Of a stretch of 64,000 nucleotides of DNA, positions 1-13,194 are shown piece by piece. The notes under the pieces are model-generated. The model did not search any database. It was given only the letters and a program-made list of their open reading frames with translations, and had not been told where the DNA came from. Position numbers and translations under genes: made by a program. Origin of the DNA: Tubiluchus corallicola (taxonomy: Eukaryota; Priapulida; Priapulimorpha; Priapulimorphida; Tubiluchidae); contig JAQGDQ010000229.1 in the NCBI GenBank assembly GCA_030141605.1, positions 126,501-190,500 on the forward strand. The letters run 5' to 3'. How positions within the stretch are numbered: the stretch's first letter is position 1; each line of letters opens with the position of its first letter.

Positions 1-426
1 CACGCTACGTTATGTAAACAAACAATACTGGACCTACATGTTAATTATTGGTAAACAGAGGTGGAGAAGATTAAAAGAAACACAGTGGCATCATTGTTTC
101 ATTAATCATGCCCATTTAGAGTATTTCTTGATTTGTCCAGACTGAGTTAGAATTTAAAGAAGTTTACGTCACTTCTACTAATGATAACGCATTGAATTTT
201 CAACAGCTGCACCGAAAAGTGATAGCATCAGAGGATCTCATATACAATAAATCCAAGGCATTCCGAAAAAGCCGTTGATATAATTGGTGTCAAAGCACAT
301 TGGTTTCAGGTGGCTTTTCAGCTCTCAGCCTCTGTTTAAAACCCATTTTTGTTTCCACATAATTTCACTTGGTATCTTATTCGCTTTACATAAAATCACA
401 AAATGTTTTCGTTTGTTTGTTTACAG
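1..426 (+). other. Possible intron end, no gene seen
   Basis: No coding sequence is visible. The last 30 bases or so are T-rich and end in TTTACAG, which has the form of a splice acceptor for the candidate exon that begins at 427. An upstream exon would have to lie outside the window. Confidence 0.25.
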
Positions 427-568
427 GGCAGAAGATGAAGTACCACTTACCACAAACAGAGGTGTTCAATGTACAAATGATCTAATGATCATGAATGATA
501 TCTATGAACCAGAAGATCATGAGGACATAAATGAACCTGAATTTGTTACAATTGACATGTCGAGTTAG
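427..568 (+). CDS. Candidate terminal exon, acidic C-terminal tail of unknown protein
   Basis: The segment directly follows a pyrimidine-rich tract ending in TTTACAG at 426 and stays open to a TAG at 566-568. It would start in the middle of a codon, so it is a continuation exon of a gene whose earlier exons lie left of the window. About 46 residues are encoded. They begin AEDEVPL and are rich in Asp and Glu, with a DIYEPEDHEDINEPEFVT block that carries one tyrosine in an acidic context, as in cytoplasmic tails of some membrane receptors; that comparison is inference only. The DNA for this block is duplicated just downstream in another frame. I do not recognise the protein. The length is short enough to be chance, so the acceptor-like site is the main support. 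Confidence 0.3.
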
Positions 569-623
569 CTTTGTTGATGAACCAGAAGATCATGACGACA
601 TAAATGAACTTGAATTTGTTACC
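505..623 (+). repeat. Imperfect 73-bp-period tandem duplication
   Basis: A block of about 46 bases starting TGAACCAGAAGATCATGA occurs at 505-550 and again at 578-623. Two or three substitutions separate the copies. The period of 73 is not a multiple of three, so the second copy is read in a different frame and lies after the stop codon of the candidate exon. Confidence 0.85.
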
Positions 624-1002
624 TTTGTTTTTGGGAGAGTAAAGCTGGCTTATTGTTTTATTTGTTATTCGTCATTCCACTGTAACAATAATGTAAATAT
701 AGGTAGAAAAATATTGCTGCAGTGCAGATATACCTGTAAAGGGGAACATTAGTAATGCTAAATAATTGAATCTAAATCTGTTTACACTTCCAGGAAATTA
801 ACAAATGACTATTAAAACGAAATTTTTGGGTACACTATTGTATTAGTAATCATCGGTATGTGCATTACAAGTATGACTGCTATTAGTATATTGTAAGGGA
901 TTTTAGGGATTTATCCCAAACACTTTTTCAGTTTGTATCTGCATGCAGGGTAGGTCATTTTATTTGACAAAAGTACATGTAATGTCTTTGTACGTTTATT
1001 CA
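624..1002. other. No gene seen; possible 3' UTR
   Basis: A+T-rich non-coding sequence. If the exon at 427-568 is real, this would be its 3' UTR, but no convincing poly(A) signal is close by. Confidence 0.3.
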
Positions 1003-1145
1003 TCGTAATATACATTTTGTTACAGTCACATTCGTAATATACATTTTGTTACAGTCACATTCGTAATATACATTTTGTTACAGTCACATTCGTAATATAC
1101 ATTTTGTTACAGTCACATTCGTAATATACATTTTGTTACAGTCAC
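1003..1145 (+). repeat. 29-bp tandem repeat, about five units
   Basis: A unit beginning TCGTAATATACATTTTGTTA repeats almost perfectly from 1003, at 1032, 1061, 1090 and 1119, and ends in a partial unit. The near-identity of the units points to recent expansion. Confidence 0.95.
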
Positions 1146-1969
1146 TTAATGGATACGGTTTGACATTTTGGTATCTTACAAATCATGTCCTATACGGCTT
1201 GCATTTTACTGACGTCTGTTAAATCACAGACACGGCAACGTTTGAGATTTGTCGGGTTAATAAATCATGCATGTCTGTTACTTGAAATTAATTATCAACT
1301 GCTTTCATTTATATGCCTCTCTTTTTAATTTAAACGAATAAATAATAATGAATATACAATACTGCATCACAAACAAAGACTTTTCGTAATCAATTGTGCC
1401 AGGGAGCATACTTGTCGAGTTGTTCTACAATAAATCATGTCTGAGCAAAGTAAGAAGTATATGAAGTAATAACAGCTCCTGATTGTAAGCGTATTTAAGC
1501 TATATCAGGCAGAAAAAAGCCTAAAAAATGAGCTTTGAAATTTAATATTCTCGTACAAGTTTTTTCAGCGTCCACTCAAGGACAAGTTTCGAATGGGACA
1601 AGAGAGGACAAGGGCTTATTTCAAAGCAGCACTGGGATAATGTGTGTAATGCATGACTCCTCGCTTTCTTTAGTAGCCATTATGGTAGATTTATAAAAAA
1701 CGCTGTTCATATGTGTACTGACCTTAAGGCGTGGAGTGTCAATTTGCCATTGTCTTAAGTGTAAGAATTAATGTAATCTGTTAAACAGACATCTGTGGAC
1801 GTAAGATTCTGGTACAGTAATTAACCTTATCAATTTAGGGTTAACAGATAAACTGCAGGTATCTGACAGATTAATTCACCTGTGATGAAAAATCAGATCC
1901 TGACTGGGGAGAGAGAAAAAACGAGTAAAAGTGACAAAGAAGGAGAAAGAAACGAAAAGCGACAATGAG
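1146..1969. other. No gene seen
   Basis: A+T-rich sequence with no supported exon, RNA gene or recognisable transposon. Confidence 0.4.
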
Positions 1970-2123
<154 letters not shown>

Positions 2124-2659
2124 TAGCTATGCAAAAAATAATGCCGAAACACTGATATACGGGAAGACAGTGTCATCAATACAACCACTGAAACAGTAGT
2201 AACATCTAAACTGAGTGTAACAGACTACTAATAGCGTTTTCACACTGTACTTAACTTCAAAAATGTCCACGTGTAATTAGGAGTAATTAAACATCATGTG
2301 TAGACGAAATGAACAGTCTTTCGTTCAACTGTATATACTGCAGGTGTGCTATCTATCTCGTTTCGATCAATATCTGTTTCCCATCTAATCAAGGCAGAGT
2401 GAAGTACACGCGAAGCTCGTTTGACGAAAGCCCTGTTTCAGTTGATTCTTAATTTACTCAAAATTACACCTACATATGAGTACATCAATGTTTTCACGAG
2501 AATATGAGTGTCTGTTGCAAGAACAGTATCTAAAAAAAGTGTGCATGAGATGGCGTTTGGCCGAAGGCAATATACTGTCAAAATTGTTTTCTCTGGCTTC
2601 TTCTCGAATAGAAAGGATGGCTGTCCGTGCAGACAAAAGAAAGATTAGAGAAGTTTGCT

Positions 2660-2876
2660 GAAAAACTACTATGTGCTATGGAAATCTTATTCTCTTTCAT
2701 TTTTCTTTTGTTTGCACTACTAACTGCTTTAATTTGTTTAATGTGGGTGATCAGACTTTGTTGTGAAGGACAGCCATCCTTTCTCGGTCACCTTATTCAG
2801 GAACTATTTAAATTTTATTGTCATTTTTTGTAAACCGTACTACTTCTTCAATAAAATAATGAATAAATAAACAAAT
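2660..2876 (+). repeat. Possible LINE-like 3' tail
   Basis: A T-rich stretch ends in AATAAAATAATGAATAAATA, the kind of short A-rich reiteration seen at 3' ends of CR1/L2-like retrotransposons. No reverse transcriptase coding sequence remains. Assignment to a family is inference. Confidence 0.3.
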
Positions 2877-4539
2877 ACTACTTTGGAGCGAGTCTTGAAA
2901 GCTCAAGCCTCCATAAACTCTGCATATTTCACAATTAATCATGGATGCCTGTTGACTAGGAATATTTTATGATCAATGATATTTTGGAGACAAACAAAAA
3001 CCAGTCCTATTATGTAAGTCTGAAATTTTCTACGCTTATTTATTTTTTGCTCAACGTAGTTGTAACTGTAGAGTATTACAGGATATTTGCTATGACGATA
3101 AAGTGGACAAGCAAATCTCCCTTCGGGGCCAAAAGTAAGTGCAAGAGGGCATATACAGAGGAACATATTCTCATATGGTCAATTCAGGTAGATCACGATT
3201 ACATTGTAAATTACTTGCAATTACATTGTAATTGCTAGAGTGGTTACTGCAAATGGCTTGTAATGATGAATATGAATGAGGTACAACTATAAGACTGGAA
3301 TCATTAGAACGTTTACTAAATCAAGCAGAAATAACGGGTCTTGGCTAGATGGAAACACTACACATGATTTCTTTGTACAACGAAACATTTTTTAAACATG
3401 CTTATACCAAAAATCTACTGAAATCTAATGAAAGTCCATTCATGCTGGGTAACCTTCTTTTAGTAGCACAAGTGGTGATGCTGTTAACGCGTTGTTCTGT
3501 AGTGCGGTTAAGTTAATACGTGAACAAATATTACGCGCCAGATGACATTTACATTTTAAATCTGCAAGAATATGAATAATGTTTGTTCAAGTGCCGGTTT
3601 CCGAGTACGTATACGGAATTACGGATTTCAAGGAATCGAAATTTAACTCCACAATACGACGATTATGACTTCGATCGTTCACGTGCAGTACTTAACTGCT
3701 AAAATCGCCGATACATTTCAGAACAAACGACAAATAGCCATGAAATAGCTGAGTTGTCAAGGAATTCGTAAACTCTGGGTACAGATTCTACACATATGTC
3801 AGCACAAGATGTTAACTTAACGGACTAGGCTTATAATCAAATGTCTGCCAGCTTATACAACGTGAGCTAACTAATGGATTTACTTTGAGGTGAATTGATA
3901 CGGTGCGCCAATAAAGTATAGAGGGAACAGCGAGAAATGCAGTTAAGTGTGGTAGCAGTGTGATCAAGTGGATTTCTGTCAACTAGTGGATTTCTAGTGG
4001 GAGTTTGCAGAACGCAATAATCGTTTGTCCAAAGCGACAAAAGGGCGAGTGTTGCATCACGATAAAACCATGTATGCAATAATTCATGTGCGCGGAGCAG
4101 TCATGTTTGTCTGCTATGTGGAAATGGTTAACAAGCTAGGCGCATTTTGAAAGAAAGAAAACAAATTCAAGGAAAAGCGGGAAAATAATTTGCAGGAACA
4201 ATGCAATATTTTCAAAGCAGAGCGCTGCGGAAAGAAAACAGCATTCCACGAAAATGATCAAATAATCGAAAATGTATCATATGTAAATCTGTTTAAATAG
4301 AAGGCAGTGTGAAGATGGGGGATAAATGGCCCTGTTTCGTACTTGGCAGGCCATAATAAGTGACCTAGTCCCTATAAGGGCCAGTCACGATTGGCTTGGC
4401 TTTCGCTTGAAGAGACAATGTAAGACTTTCAGACTCACTGGTTTGGCTTTTGAGGACATTATGCACGTTCAGAACCCACGGACATGTGAGCAATGCAGCC
4501 CATAGACGTCTATAGTGCATCTCTCATCCCCCACAACTT
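2877..4539. other. No gene seen
   Basis: Non-coding A+T-rich DNA. Short open frames here have no splice-site support and no recognisable protein motif. Confidence 0.4.
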
Positions 4540-4780
4540 ATATAATAATAAAAATTATTATTATTATTATTTTATTTCGCACCATAACTGATACAGCCAT
4601 ATATACATACATAAAGGCAAAATATAACAAGAAATAGTTAGTATACACACAAAAAAGAAATTAGTATGTATAAAATGCTGAAACAAATATGTTCCCAAAC
4701 AGCTATATATATATAATAAACTTGGAAATTTTTTTATTGAGCGTATTGTTATTATATGCAGCATCCCTAAATTTCTCTAC
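4540..4780 (-). repeat. LINE-like 3' end with (ATT)n tail
   Basis: An (ATT)n run at about 4549-4572 is followed by TTATTTCGCACC and an A-rich low-complexity stretch. Read on the minus strand this is a retroposon tail ending in GAAATAAAATAATAATAATA. Similar tails occur at 16.7, 19.4, 43.4 and 49.2 kb. Confidence 0.4.
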
Positions 4781-5865
4781 CAGGTATCGTAGTAGCACAT
4801 ATAGATTTGACTTCTTTTCAGTGTGCGTGACAAGTTGAGAAGCGCTACGCCTCTGTGCAGTTTGATGTGGGTTAAAAAAGCAGACCTAATCATTTCATTG
4901 TGCATAGCTTTTACAGAATATTATGCACGAGTGCACACCTAGTACAGCTGAGTTGCCGTTCTGCAAGTGGGGTTGCCATTGCCATTTTAAAAACGTAAGA
5001 CCCAGTTTTAAGCTGAACAAATGATCGCGTCACTAATAATATAACAAGCAGACTAAATTAATGGGATTATAGCTTATACCGTAGTAATATGTCAGTGGTG
5101 CGTGCTATTATCAAACCACTCATTTGCTCCAGCTTTTAGCGTTTTATCATAATTCACTGAAAATTGAACAAAAAGGCACGATTATTAATGGATGAAGCAT
5201 TTTATTATGTACACGGAGCCTTTTCACTACTGCACTCAAAGCGCTTAATGTTTTAATAGCGATTTCTGTTAAGGAAGCCTGTGGGACGCGCTCTGGAATG
5301 ATTATTTTGAAACGTTTCGTTCACGTGCTTTTTCATATTTTATTGAAAACGTGCTTACATTTTGCCCCAAAAGTCTAGCTATGTGTGTACAATGCATATA
5401 CTGTAAAAGGAGATAGATAACATTATAAATAATTAGTGATGAAACGATACAAAAATAATTAATCATGGAACAATACCAAAATTTAGTTGCAAGCAGGTAC
5501 GACAGAAAATTGCAGGGCCACCTAGTGTATATAACATTTTGCATTTTGCCAAATAATCATAACCAAAACGCGCGGGCCCAAAAGTTTGAGGTTCAAATTT
5601 TCGACAAGCAACATCCTATGTCCAAGGCTCAATTTTTCGGTAAATAGTATTTATAATAACTAGAACGTAAGCTGTAATACCAAGTTATTCGTCCCTTGCG
5701 AGACAAATATACGAGGAAATCCATAATAATTATACAACAAAAAAGGAACTACTAATGTGTTGTCGAGCCCACGATCTTCAGATTGTATGTAGTGGTCATA
5801 TTGGAATTACGAAACTTTTATCCAGCCAGATGGGTTTCTCTGTGGATTCCCTATGTGCTCGAAGA
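4781..5865. other. No gene seen
   Basis: Non-coding A+T-rich sequence without recognisable features. Confidence 0.4.
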
Positions 5866-6322
5866 TATGTGACCAAAGGCAAGCACCCCTATTTGCCACC
5901 ACTCATTTCCCTAATACTTAAGCTTCTAATACCAGCTGGGCTTCACTGTGGCTTCCCTACAAAAAGATAGCGCATCTATATGCTTCGAACATCTCCGTAG
6001 GATAGTTTAGTTTAGCTATAGTGATGACATCATAACGGCGCCCATGTTGCAAAACTAAAAAATCAGGTTCCGATACAATCTGCGCAATAGTCCATAGTAC
6101 TTTCGCGTTAAAGTTCAGCCTACTACGATTAAAACTGTGATCTGATATGTTTCAAAGATAAATGTGAGAACAACAACAATGTGAATAAAACCAGGGATTC
6201 CGCCGGATCCAAAAAATCACTTTGACGCTAAATAATTTTATTACATTTATATGTGATCAAAGACAAGCACCGCCATTTGCCACCACCCTTATTTCCCTAA
6301 TACATGTACTTTAGCTTCCTCT
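5866..6322 (+). repeat. Directly repeated block, two diverged copies
   Basis: A block of about 65 bases with core ATTTGCCACCACTCATTTCC occurs at 5866-5932. A diverged copy lies at 6249-6322, preceded in both cases by ATATGTGA(C/T)CAAAG(G/A)CAAGCACC. The copies probably belong to one dispersed repeat family, or to a local duplication with about 320 bases between copies. Confidence 0.75.
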
Positions 6323-8207
6323 TAACAACCGCGACCGCCTTAACGAGAAAGATAAAACTTTATATGGAACCCTTTAGATTAAGGTTAATGTGGCTTCATT
6401 AAACTGCGTGAACGGCTGCATTCCCCAATGAGTCGATACAGCGTATTCAATAATACGACGCTTTCACTTAAGTAAGAATGAAGTAATGACCATGAAGCGC
6501 ATCGGCTACTTGGATGTATGCCATGGTGCAATTACGTGACTTATTTGGCATTTGTGCAGTTTGCTTCAGTCTTAACAATTTTGAAAGGTTGGTCTGATAG
6601 TGCTTGCAAGTTCTTTTCACAAAAAGACAAATGACTCCGGCCTCTCTGATCTTTAATTATATCGCCATACATTTTGAATTGCGCTGTGCTTGTCCTTGTG
6701 TGATTTGTGTAGTTATGTGGTACGCCCAATTTTTTTTCCGGGACTGGTTCTCCACTTAAAATAGAAAAATCTTCCACATAAATGGTTAAGTCCCCATCAT
6801 GGGTTCGAGACCCTCATCAATATCTTTCACTAAATGTAATTCTAGCCCAAATTGTCATTATAACGTCATAAAAGGAAAGATCCAGTTAAACAAATGGCTA
6901 GAAAGTATGGTAAACAGCACTGCGTATTTTAGTGTGTTGGACTAACACTCACTGCTGATCCTGTTGTTGCCACTGCTGCAGCTGTCGTTGTTGTTAATGT
7001 TGTTGCTGCTGCTACTGTTACCGTTGTTATATCATTTCATGTTGTTTTAAATGCCTCTATGATAACATAAACTAAAACTAATAACAAAGCAGTGTAGCCT
7101 ACGCTGTAAAAACTCAGTTCGCGCCTTTTCCCCAGATAACCGCAAGCCGCCTGAGAGAGAGTAAGCTGATAACATAATGTTGATATTAATAACAGCAAAT
7201 GAACGCCGGCAAATCTCTGAAAGAAAATCACTAGGACTAGCTTTAATTGATCATCCGAACAGCATCCTAGCATCAGCAGCTTCGTATATGCAGCGGCAGG
7301 AAAATAAGCTGTATCTGCACGCGCGGGGTTTCATTCAGCAATAAATGCCTTATATGGGAGGCACGTCACAGGATGCGGTCCGCTGATTTCTCGGCTAAAT
7401 TGCGTTCAAGCATAAAGACTAGTAAATGCTTTCAATGCGTATGACAGCGTGAATAGCTTAGCAATAGACAGCCAGCCTAGTATAACAGAGTTTGTTAACT
7501 TCAAAGTGAGGGTGCAAATAAGCAAAGAGTTGGTCGCTTAAAACTTTGAAAGTTAGTCAGGGCGGTCTAACATTTAGAGTACTTTTAGCGCGAAAGCGCT
7601 AAAATTCTCTAGCGTAGGATTATCTTTATGAATATGACAGGTCCACTGACCCCCCCCCCCCCAATTCGCGCGTCAACGATCTGCATTGAGTGACGTGGCC
7701 GAAGCATAATATTAGTTTTATTGCTAACCATATTTTTATGGTTTTATGAGCTTATAAGTCTATGAGCTTAAACAAGGAATAAATAAATCATTTAATGAAT
7801 TAATAAGACACTCGCCGAGTACCATGGGCAGGAAAAATGGTATAAAATACAAAAATCGTGAAGGATTAGTATTATATATCTACAATTACGTAAAACAAAG
7901 CCAGTCTAATCCAAGAGATTCAAGAAGCGAACTAAACATCGACCCGTGTACAAAGAGTTCGAAATTCTAAAAACTCGGAAACTTTATCTAACTGAGTTTG
8001 TTAAGCTCTTGAAGCCAGTTTTTTATGCCCAGGGAAGCACGACTAATTGAAAGAGAAGTTCTGCCGATCAAATAACAAATGTTTAGGATAGAGAGTGTGC
8101 AGGAGGCATTCTCGTATCTCGATTCTAGTTTTGTCACGATCTCACGCATTGTGATGTCAATTAACATTGACTACAGATCAATCCATCTTCAAAAAATTAT
8201 AACGAAT
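6323..8207. other. No gene seen; poly(C) run and LINE-like tail inside
   Basis: No supported exon. A (C)n run of about 14 lies near 7650. A tail-like sequence AATAAATAAATCATTTAATG lies near 7779-7798. A minus-strand open stretch at 6777-6541 shows no recognisable domain and begins with GTG rather than ATG. Confidence 0.35.
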
Positions 8208-8379
8208 CCAGGTAAAAAAAGTCACCGAAAAAAGTCACAAAAGAAACTCACAGGAACAAAAGCGGAAAAATAAATAACCCTAACCCTAACCCTAATTGTG
8301 ACTTTTTCCTGAGTTTTTTACTAGCCAAAATTGTGACCTTTTCCATGACTTTTTTCCTGTGACTTCAATACCGGTCACC
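8208..8379 (-). mobile_element. GTCAC-rich inverted-repeat element with telomere-like core, copy 1
   Basis: The element begins CCAGGTAAAAAAAGTCACC and ends CAATACCGGTCACC. Both arms carry several AAAAGTCAC motifs in opposite orientation. Between the arms lies TAACCCTAACCCTAACCCTA at about 8275-8296, three and a half copies of the metazoan telomere repeat. A related copy lies at 31535-31906. No protein is encoded. A non-autonomous transposon is the simplest reading; the relation of the core to real telomeres is unknown. Confidence 0.6.
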
Positions 8380-9740
8380 TTTATAGCATCTATATGCAGC
8401 TTCTACAACAGAAATGCTCAGTAAATTGAATTCTTAAAAAATTTCTCAGTGCAAACATTCACAGTCTTTACTATATATATATATATATATATAATTCGCA
8501 CGATTTCATCCTCTCAATTAGAGCTCTGAAGCTGTGTTAAACAAAAAATTCAACTCACAAAATGGTCCCAAAAAAGAGACACAACAATAAACTGGCTACA
8601 AAATCCGAATGTGCACTATCGAAAACCGAATCAACAAATAGTGCACCAAATTAACTCAATTTCTTAAAATGTTAAGACTGTATAAATTTAAGATAAGATA
8701 AAATTCATCCTGCCTTGCGACAAATGTATATCACTAATTTCATTTGGCTCACCATTAAAATATATGCTAGCATAGACATATAAAACAACAACATGTACCA
8801 GCGGTATACATAAACATTATTACACAATGTTTTTTCATTTGACTATTATTGGCTCACAGAAGAGAAAATGGTAATGGACACTCGAACAGAAATTTTCGGC
8901 AGACACATTCACTATCAAGGCACGGAAGCTTCTTTACACATAATGGATAGCAAATAGAAAATAGACAGAAACAAGGTTGAGGGCTGAACGCTGAGAATCA
9001 TTTTTTATTTTAGAATCTAAGTATATGAATTAGATTACATAAGTTTATTGGATCACAATGCAGCTAGTGCATGTTTCTTATTTCTGTTGCCATTAAGCAA
9101 GAAAGAGATACGGTTAAGCAACTTTTAGATGATTTTTCGACCGCAAAATTAAAAAGAATTGTATTTCTATTATGATGTCCTAATGTCCATTAGTCTGTCC
9201 AGTGGATTGCTGCTTCCAACGCTCACTGATCACTGACGCCGATGGTCATTTTCCGCAATCCCTACGTCAGTCTTTAAAGTCCGTGTAAAAAGAGAACTAC
9301 TACTTATGGATTTAAGATTTAAGATTATTTAGATTATTCACGTACTCATACCTTTTAATATTGCATTTATAACACACAAGAGTTAAAATCTAGCGATTAA
9401 AAAAGTGAGATATTCGTTGACAGATGAGACACTAATTGGTGGTAAAAAAATTAAACAATCAATACGTCTGCTATAAAGTTTATAGCAAAGGTATTGAGTT
9501 ATACAGTATTTATAATAAATGAGTACAGACTTCAGTAACCTATATCTACAATATCAGTTTTGTTTCTTGTATTAACTACTCATATATTATTTATAATAAA
9601 TAAGTACAGTAACGTATCTCATATTTACAATATAATTTTTGTTTTTTTTCTATTTGTTTGGCGATTATATTCCATTGTTGGGTTAATGTGTTTGCCTAGT
9701 GTGCTATATTATGTCACTGTCGTAATTACTGTTGTATCAA
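8380..9740. other. No gene seen; (TA)n run near 8473
   Basis: A+T-rich sequence with a short TA microsatellite at about 8473-8493. Nothing else is recognisable. Confidence 0.4.
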
Positions 9741-9741
9741 A

Positions 9742-9812
9742 ATGCAACAGTAACAGTAACAGTAATAGTAATAGTAACAGCAACAGTAATAGAAATAGTA
9801 ATTACTATTACT
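9742..9812 (+). repeat. (CAGTAA/TAGTAA)n microsatellite
   Basis: Hexanucleotide repeat AACAGTAACAGTAACAGTAA with drift to AATAGT, ending in an ATTACTATTACTA inversion. The apparent Asn-Ser peptide through it is a repeat artefact. Confidence 0.9.
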
Positions 9813-12800
9813 AGTGTATGCTGTCAGATGTATTTCCTCTCAACAGATCATTATTATTATTATCAAAATCAAATCTAATATCGTATCGTATTCACAATAT
9901 TAAATTTTAATTCCAACGCACTTCATTCTGTATTTTAACTAAAAAATTCTGGTACCACCCAACAATAAACCCTGCGCAACCTTTAGTTTATTTACAACCG
10001 CTGATTATGCACTTAAAATAATAAACGAGTTTGCGCGCCATTACAAAATACGTTAAGGAACAATAACTAAACACATTAGTAGTTTCAGCAAGCATTATCA
10101 GTAATTACTGGCCCCCAACATAAGCTGGTAATTTCAGCTAAATTTGCTTGCATGACAAATTTTATGATAACACACCATTACGTGCAGTTTATTCAAGCTA
10201 ACATGGACCATTAAAATAAATGGGTAATATCATGCTCACTATATAACCACATGTATCAATAATGTGGACGAAGCTTTGCTAAAGTACTGCTTTTTAGACG
10301 TTTTTGCATTGACCGGTTCATTAAGTGTAAGCATTACTATAATATACAGCATGCTAAGTATAAGCTATGAATCACACATGGTGCAGGGAAGTTTGACCAA
10401 AATAATCTTGTCTGTAACCCAAAGCTCCATATTACAGTAGAGGCCTGAAAAACCAAGGTTTTATACATCACTGAAGTTACTGTCCGGCAGACTAATCGAG
10501 ATGGGTATGACCAAAACATTCTTTTTATCACGGTATAAATGGCACTTCAGTATCGTCTCGAATTTTGAAACTCAGAGAAAACACCCTAAATTTATTTAAA
10601 CAATAAAGCACACTATAGAGCCTAGATTAGAAATTACAGAAATTAGCTAAATCGTGTTCCGATCACACATTTTTGTTTACTTATTAATTTAATGTTACGT
10701 ACAATCTTCAAGGAGTCTATAGAGAGGTGGCTAAATTAGGAATTGCGGCATGTCCCTATTCTACAATATACCTACAGGCGATGTTATTTGGTTTAGTAGT
10801 ATCTATTTGACTCCCAATTATAATGTTCAAAAGGCAACGTGCAGGTGTAGTTCATAAAGAAGTCAATATCCTGCGGAAGCAGGCCTACGTCTGTTTTGAG
10901 TATTTTCAGTGTTACTAAGCGAGTACGTCCATTTCCAGTGTTGTTCATGTTTAAACAATGCATATTCAGACGTAAACGCGTCTTGTAACTGACACGACTA
11001 CTGTACACCATTCGTATTGTGCGTTTGTAGGAAAAATCCATATACACCTGTAATTTTCATGTAGGCAGGTATGTAGAATTTGTCGCATTAACTTGTCGAT
11101 TTTCCCTCTGCTTGTGGCGAGGAAACCATCAATCTCTAGAACAGCGAATTACAGCTAGACGGGGTTACAATAGCAAGTCAAATATGGGTACAATTTACCT
11201 ATCAAAATTAGGGTGGGATGTAAAAAGAGGAGCATTAGCCCAAAAACACTCAGAAGGCCTTGAATATGTGTACAAGGAGATCAGATTAATCACAACATGA
11301 TAATTAGCACATTAAGCAACGCAGGAAGACCACTATATCCTGCTAAGGAAATGTTCCAGGCCGATTTCTTCTTCTTAAACCCATTAGGGCGAAGTTTTCA
11401 AGTTTACTGGGCTTAGTAACCATGTTTATCATTATGTGTAACTCTTATACTTCAGAAAATTTATCTGGTGCCATCCATTCTGCTTTTGATTTCAAATGCC
11501 AAAGCGAAGTTTAGAAAATAATCTTGTCCTTTTAAATATAGATGCCCCTCCTTGCTCCACCTGAGAATTCCTAGGCTCTGCCACTTGGTTAGAAAGGATC
11601 ATCCTCAGGTGAACCTTTCTCCACTTTTCTCGTACAATCGCTCAAAAGAACAAGTAAATGCATTGGTCGTTCTAAGTACATACGCGACTATAACTGTCAC
11701 ATGTGACCAAATGTGCCATGTGTAGAGTAAAAACGAACCACGACACAAAAAGAACAAGTTGTCTGCGACGAAATCCCCACAGGAGCTTCACTGACGCCAA
11801 TGAAGGCCTAACACCTCTGACTTTATGGCAGGCTTCACCTCTATCACAGTGGTGGCCACAGGAAATGACCAAAGTCCAAAACTTTTAAGTAAACCTCTGT
11901 CAGAATAACGTCTGCCCCTTTTAAAAACCGTAAGTAGTAATAGAACCAAAAATTAAAACATCGCCTGCTGTTAGTTATTATTTATTTCCAACTGCCTATC
12001 ACACACTGCCTTCAAACACAAATAAATGTTTCAGTTAGACGTCTCAGACTCAATCTGGTGCCTTGACAGTTAAATACTAGTAGCCATCCTTATGGTCACA
12101 AGGGACAAACAAGAGCCCGGCGACGGGGACATTAGGATTGTCAACTTCTCTGCAGTGTTAGTACTGTGCAACCAGGTGAACGCAGATCTATAAAATCAAT
12201 ATCCTCTTGTCAGCCATCCATTCCTCCTTCCTCAGAACAGAGAGGCCATCGTCACGCAGACCTGTTAAAACCTGTTTCATGTAATAACCCAGCACCATAC
12301 AATATTTACAAGTTCTGAAAGCCAATTTTCTCGAACAAAGAACCATAAAGCCGCTTACGGGCCGTGAGATTTCACGGCGAAAGCGAAATCTGCAATTATG
12401 TGCATAATATGATCACTACGTGAACAGACGCGTCGTTTTGATGCATCTCGTTGCAGATTCAACGAAAGTAGGCACCAGGATAATGGGTGCTATTTACAGG
12501 CATTGAGTTTGCGTACACAGCGAAATGCTAAAAATGTATCGTGTTTCAGTTTTAACTTTGCCTGAAGTGTTCAAACTAACGAAGTTCGTTTTGCATTTCA
12601 CGATGTTTCCATTGTTACTAATAACACAGGCCACCATTAATCTTACTGAACACAAATTTACAAAGCTGCAAGCAGATATTTCTAACTAACTTAAGCTACA
12701 GCCAAAAAACCCAGAAAGAGAGCTTTGAAAGTCAGCTGGCACTACTGTTCTATCAACTGTTGTATCTGGTGGCCAATATCGATTGTATTGTTGTTTTAGT

Positions 12801-13033
12801 GCATTACTGTCACAGTTCTATCGTACTTTTTGTCACAACGCAGGAAAGTCTTTGAAACAGACCAATGATTAGAAAATTTAAATTATGATTACAGGGTATA
12901 GTGCAGTCCGCTAATCTTGTTCTTATAGTTGTACAAATATCAATATCAAATCAGTCAGAGTGCACGTTCCAATGGTAGTTAGTTCGATTTCACAGCGGGA
13001 TTATGTATTTGCAGATTCTGTGCAAGGCAAGCT
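9813..13033. other. No gene seen
   Basis: Non-coding A+T-rich DNA. A small inverted repeat (GAGATTTCAC/GCGAAATCTG) lies near 12365-12393. No exon is supported. Confidence 0.4.
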
Positions 13034-13155
13034 GATATTCTGTCAAAGACCTTGTTGGTCGCTTCATATTCTGTCAAAGATCTTGTTGGTCAGTTGATGC
13101 TCTGTCAAAGATCTTGCTGGTCAGTTGACATATCAAAGACCTTGTTGACCAGTTA
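13034..13155 (+). repeat. 31-bp tandem repeat, four units
   Basis: Units start at 13034, 13065, 13096 and 13127 with core CTGTCAAAGAYCTTGTTGGT. They diverge by a few substitutions, and the last unit has a short deletion. Confidence 0.9.
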
Positions 13156-13194
13156 CAACAGGCTAGATATTGAAATATCACATACAGTAGAGAC

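Noticed and set aside
1003-1145. 29-bp repeat array considered as CRISPR
   Set aside because: Units are directly adjacent with no variable spacers, and the DNA is animal; it is a minisatellite.
6541-6777. 78-codon minus-strand open frame that looks protein-like
   Set aside because: Begins with GTG, no family recognised and no splice sites; a decayed transposon fragment is possible but unsupported.
6785-6820. GGGTTCGAGACCCTC, resembling a tRNA T-arm
   Set aside because: No A box or acceptor stem at the right distance; not enough for a tRNA or SINE call.
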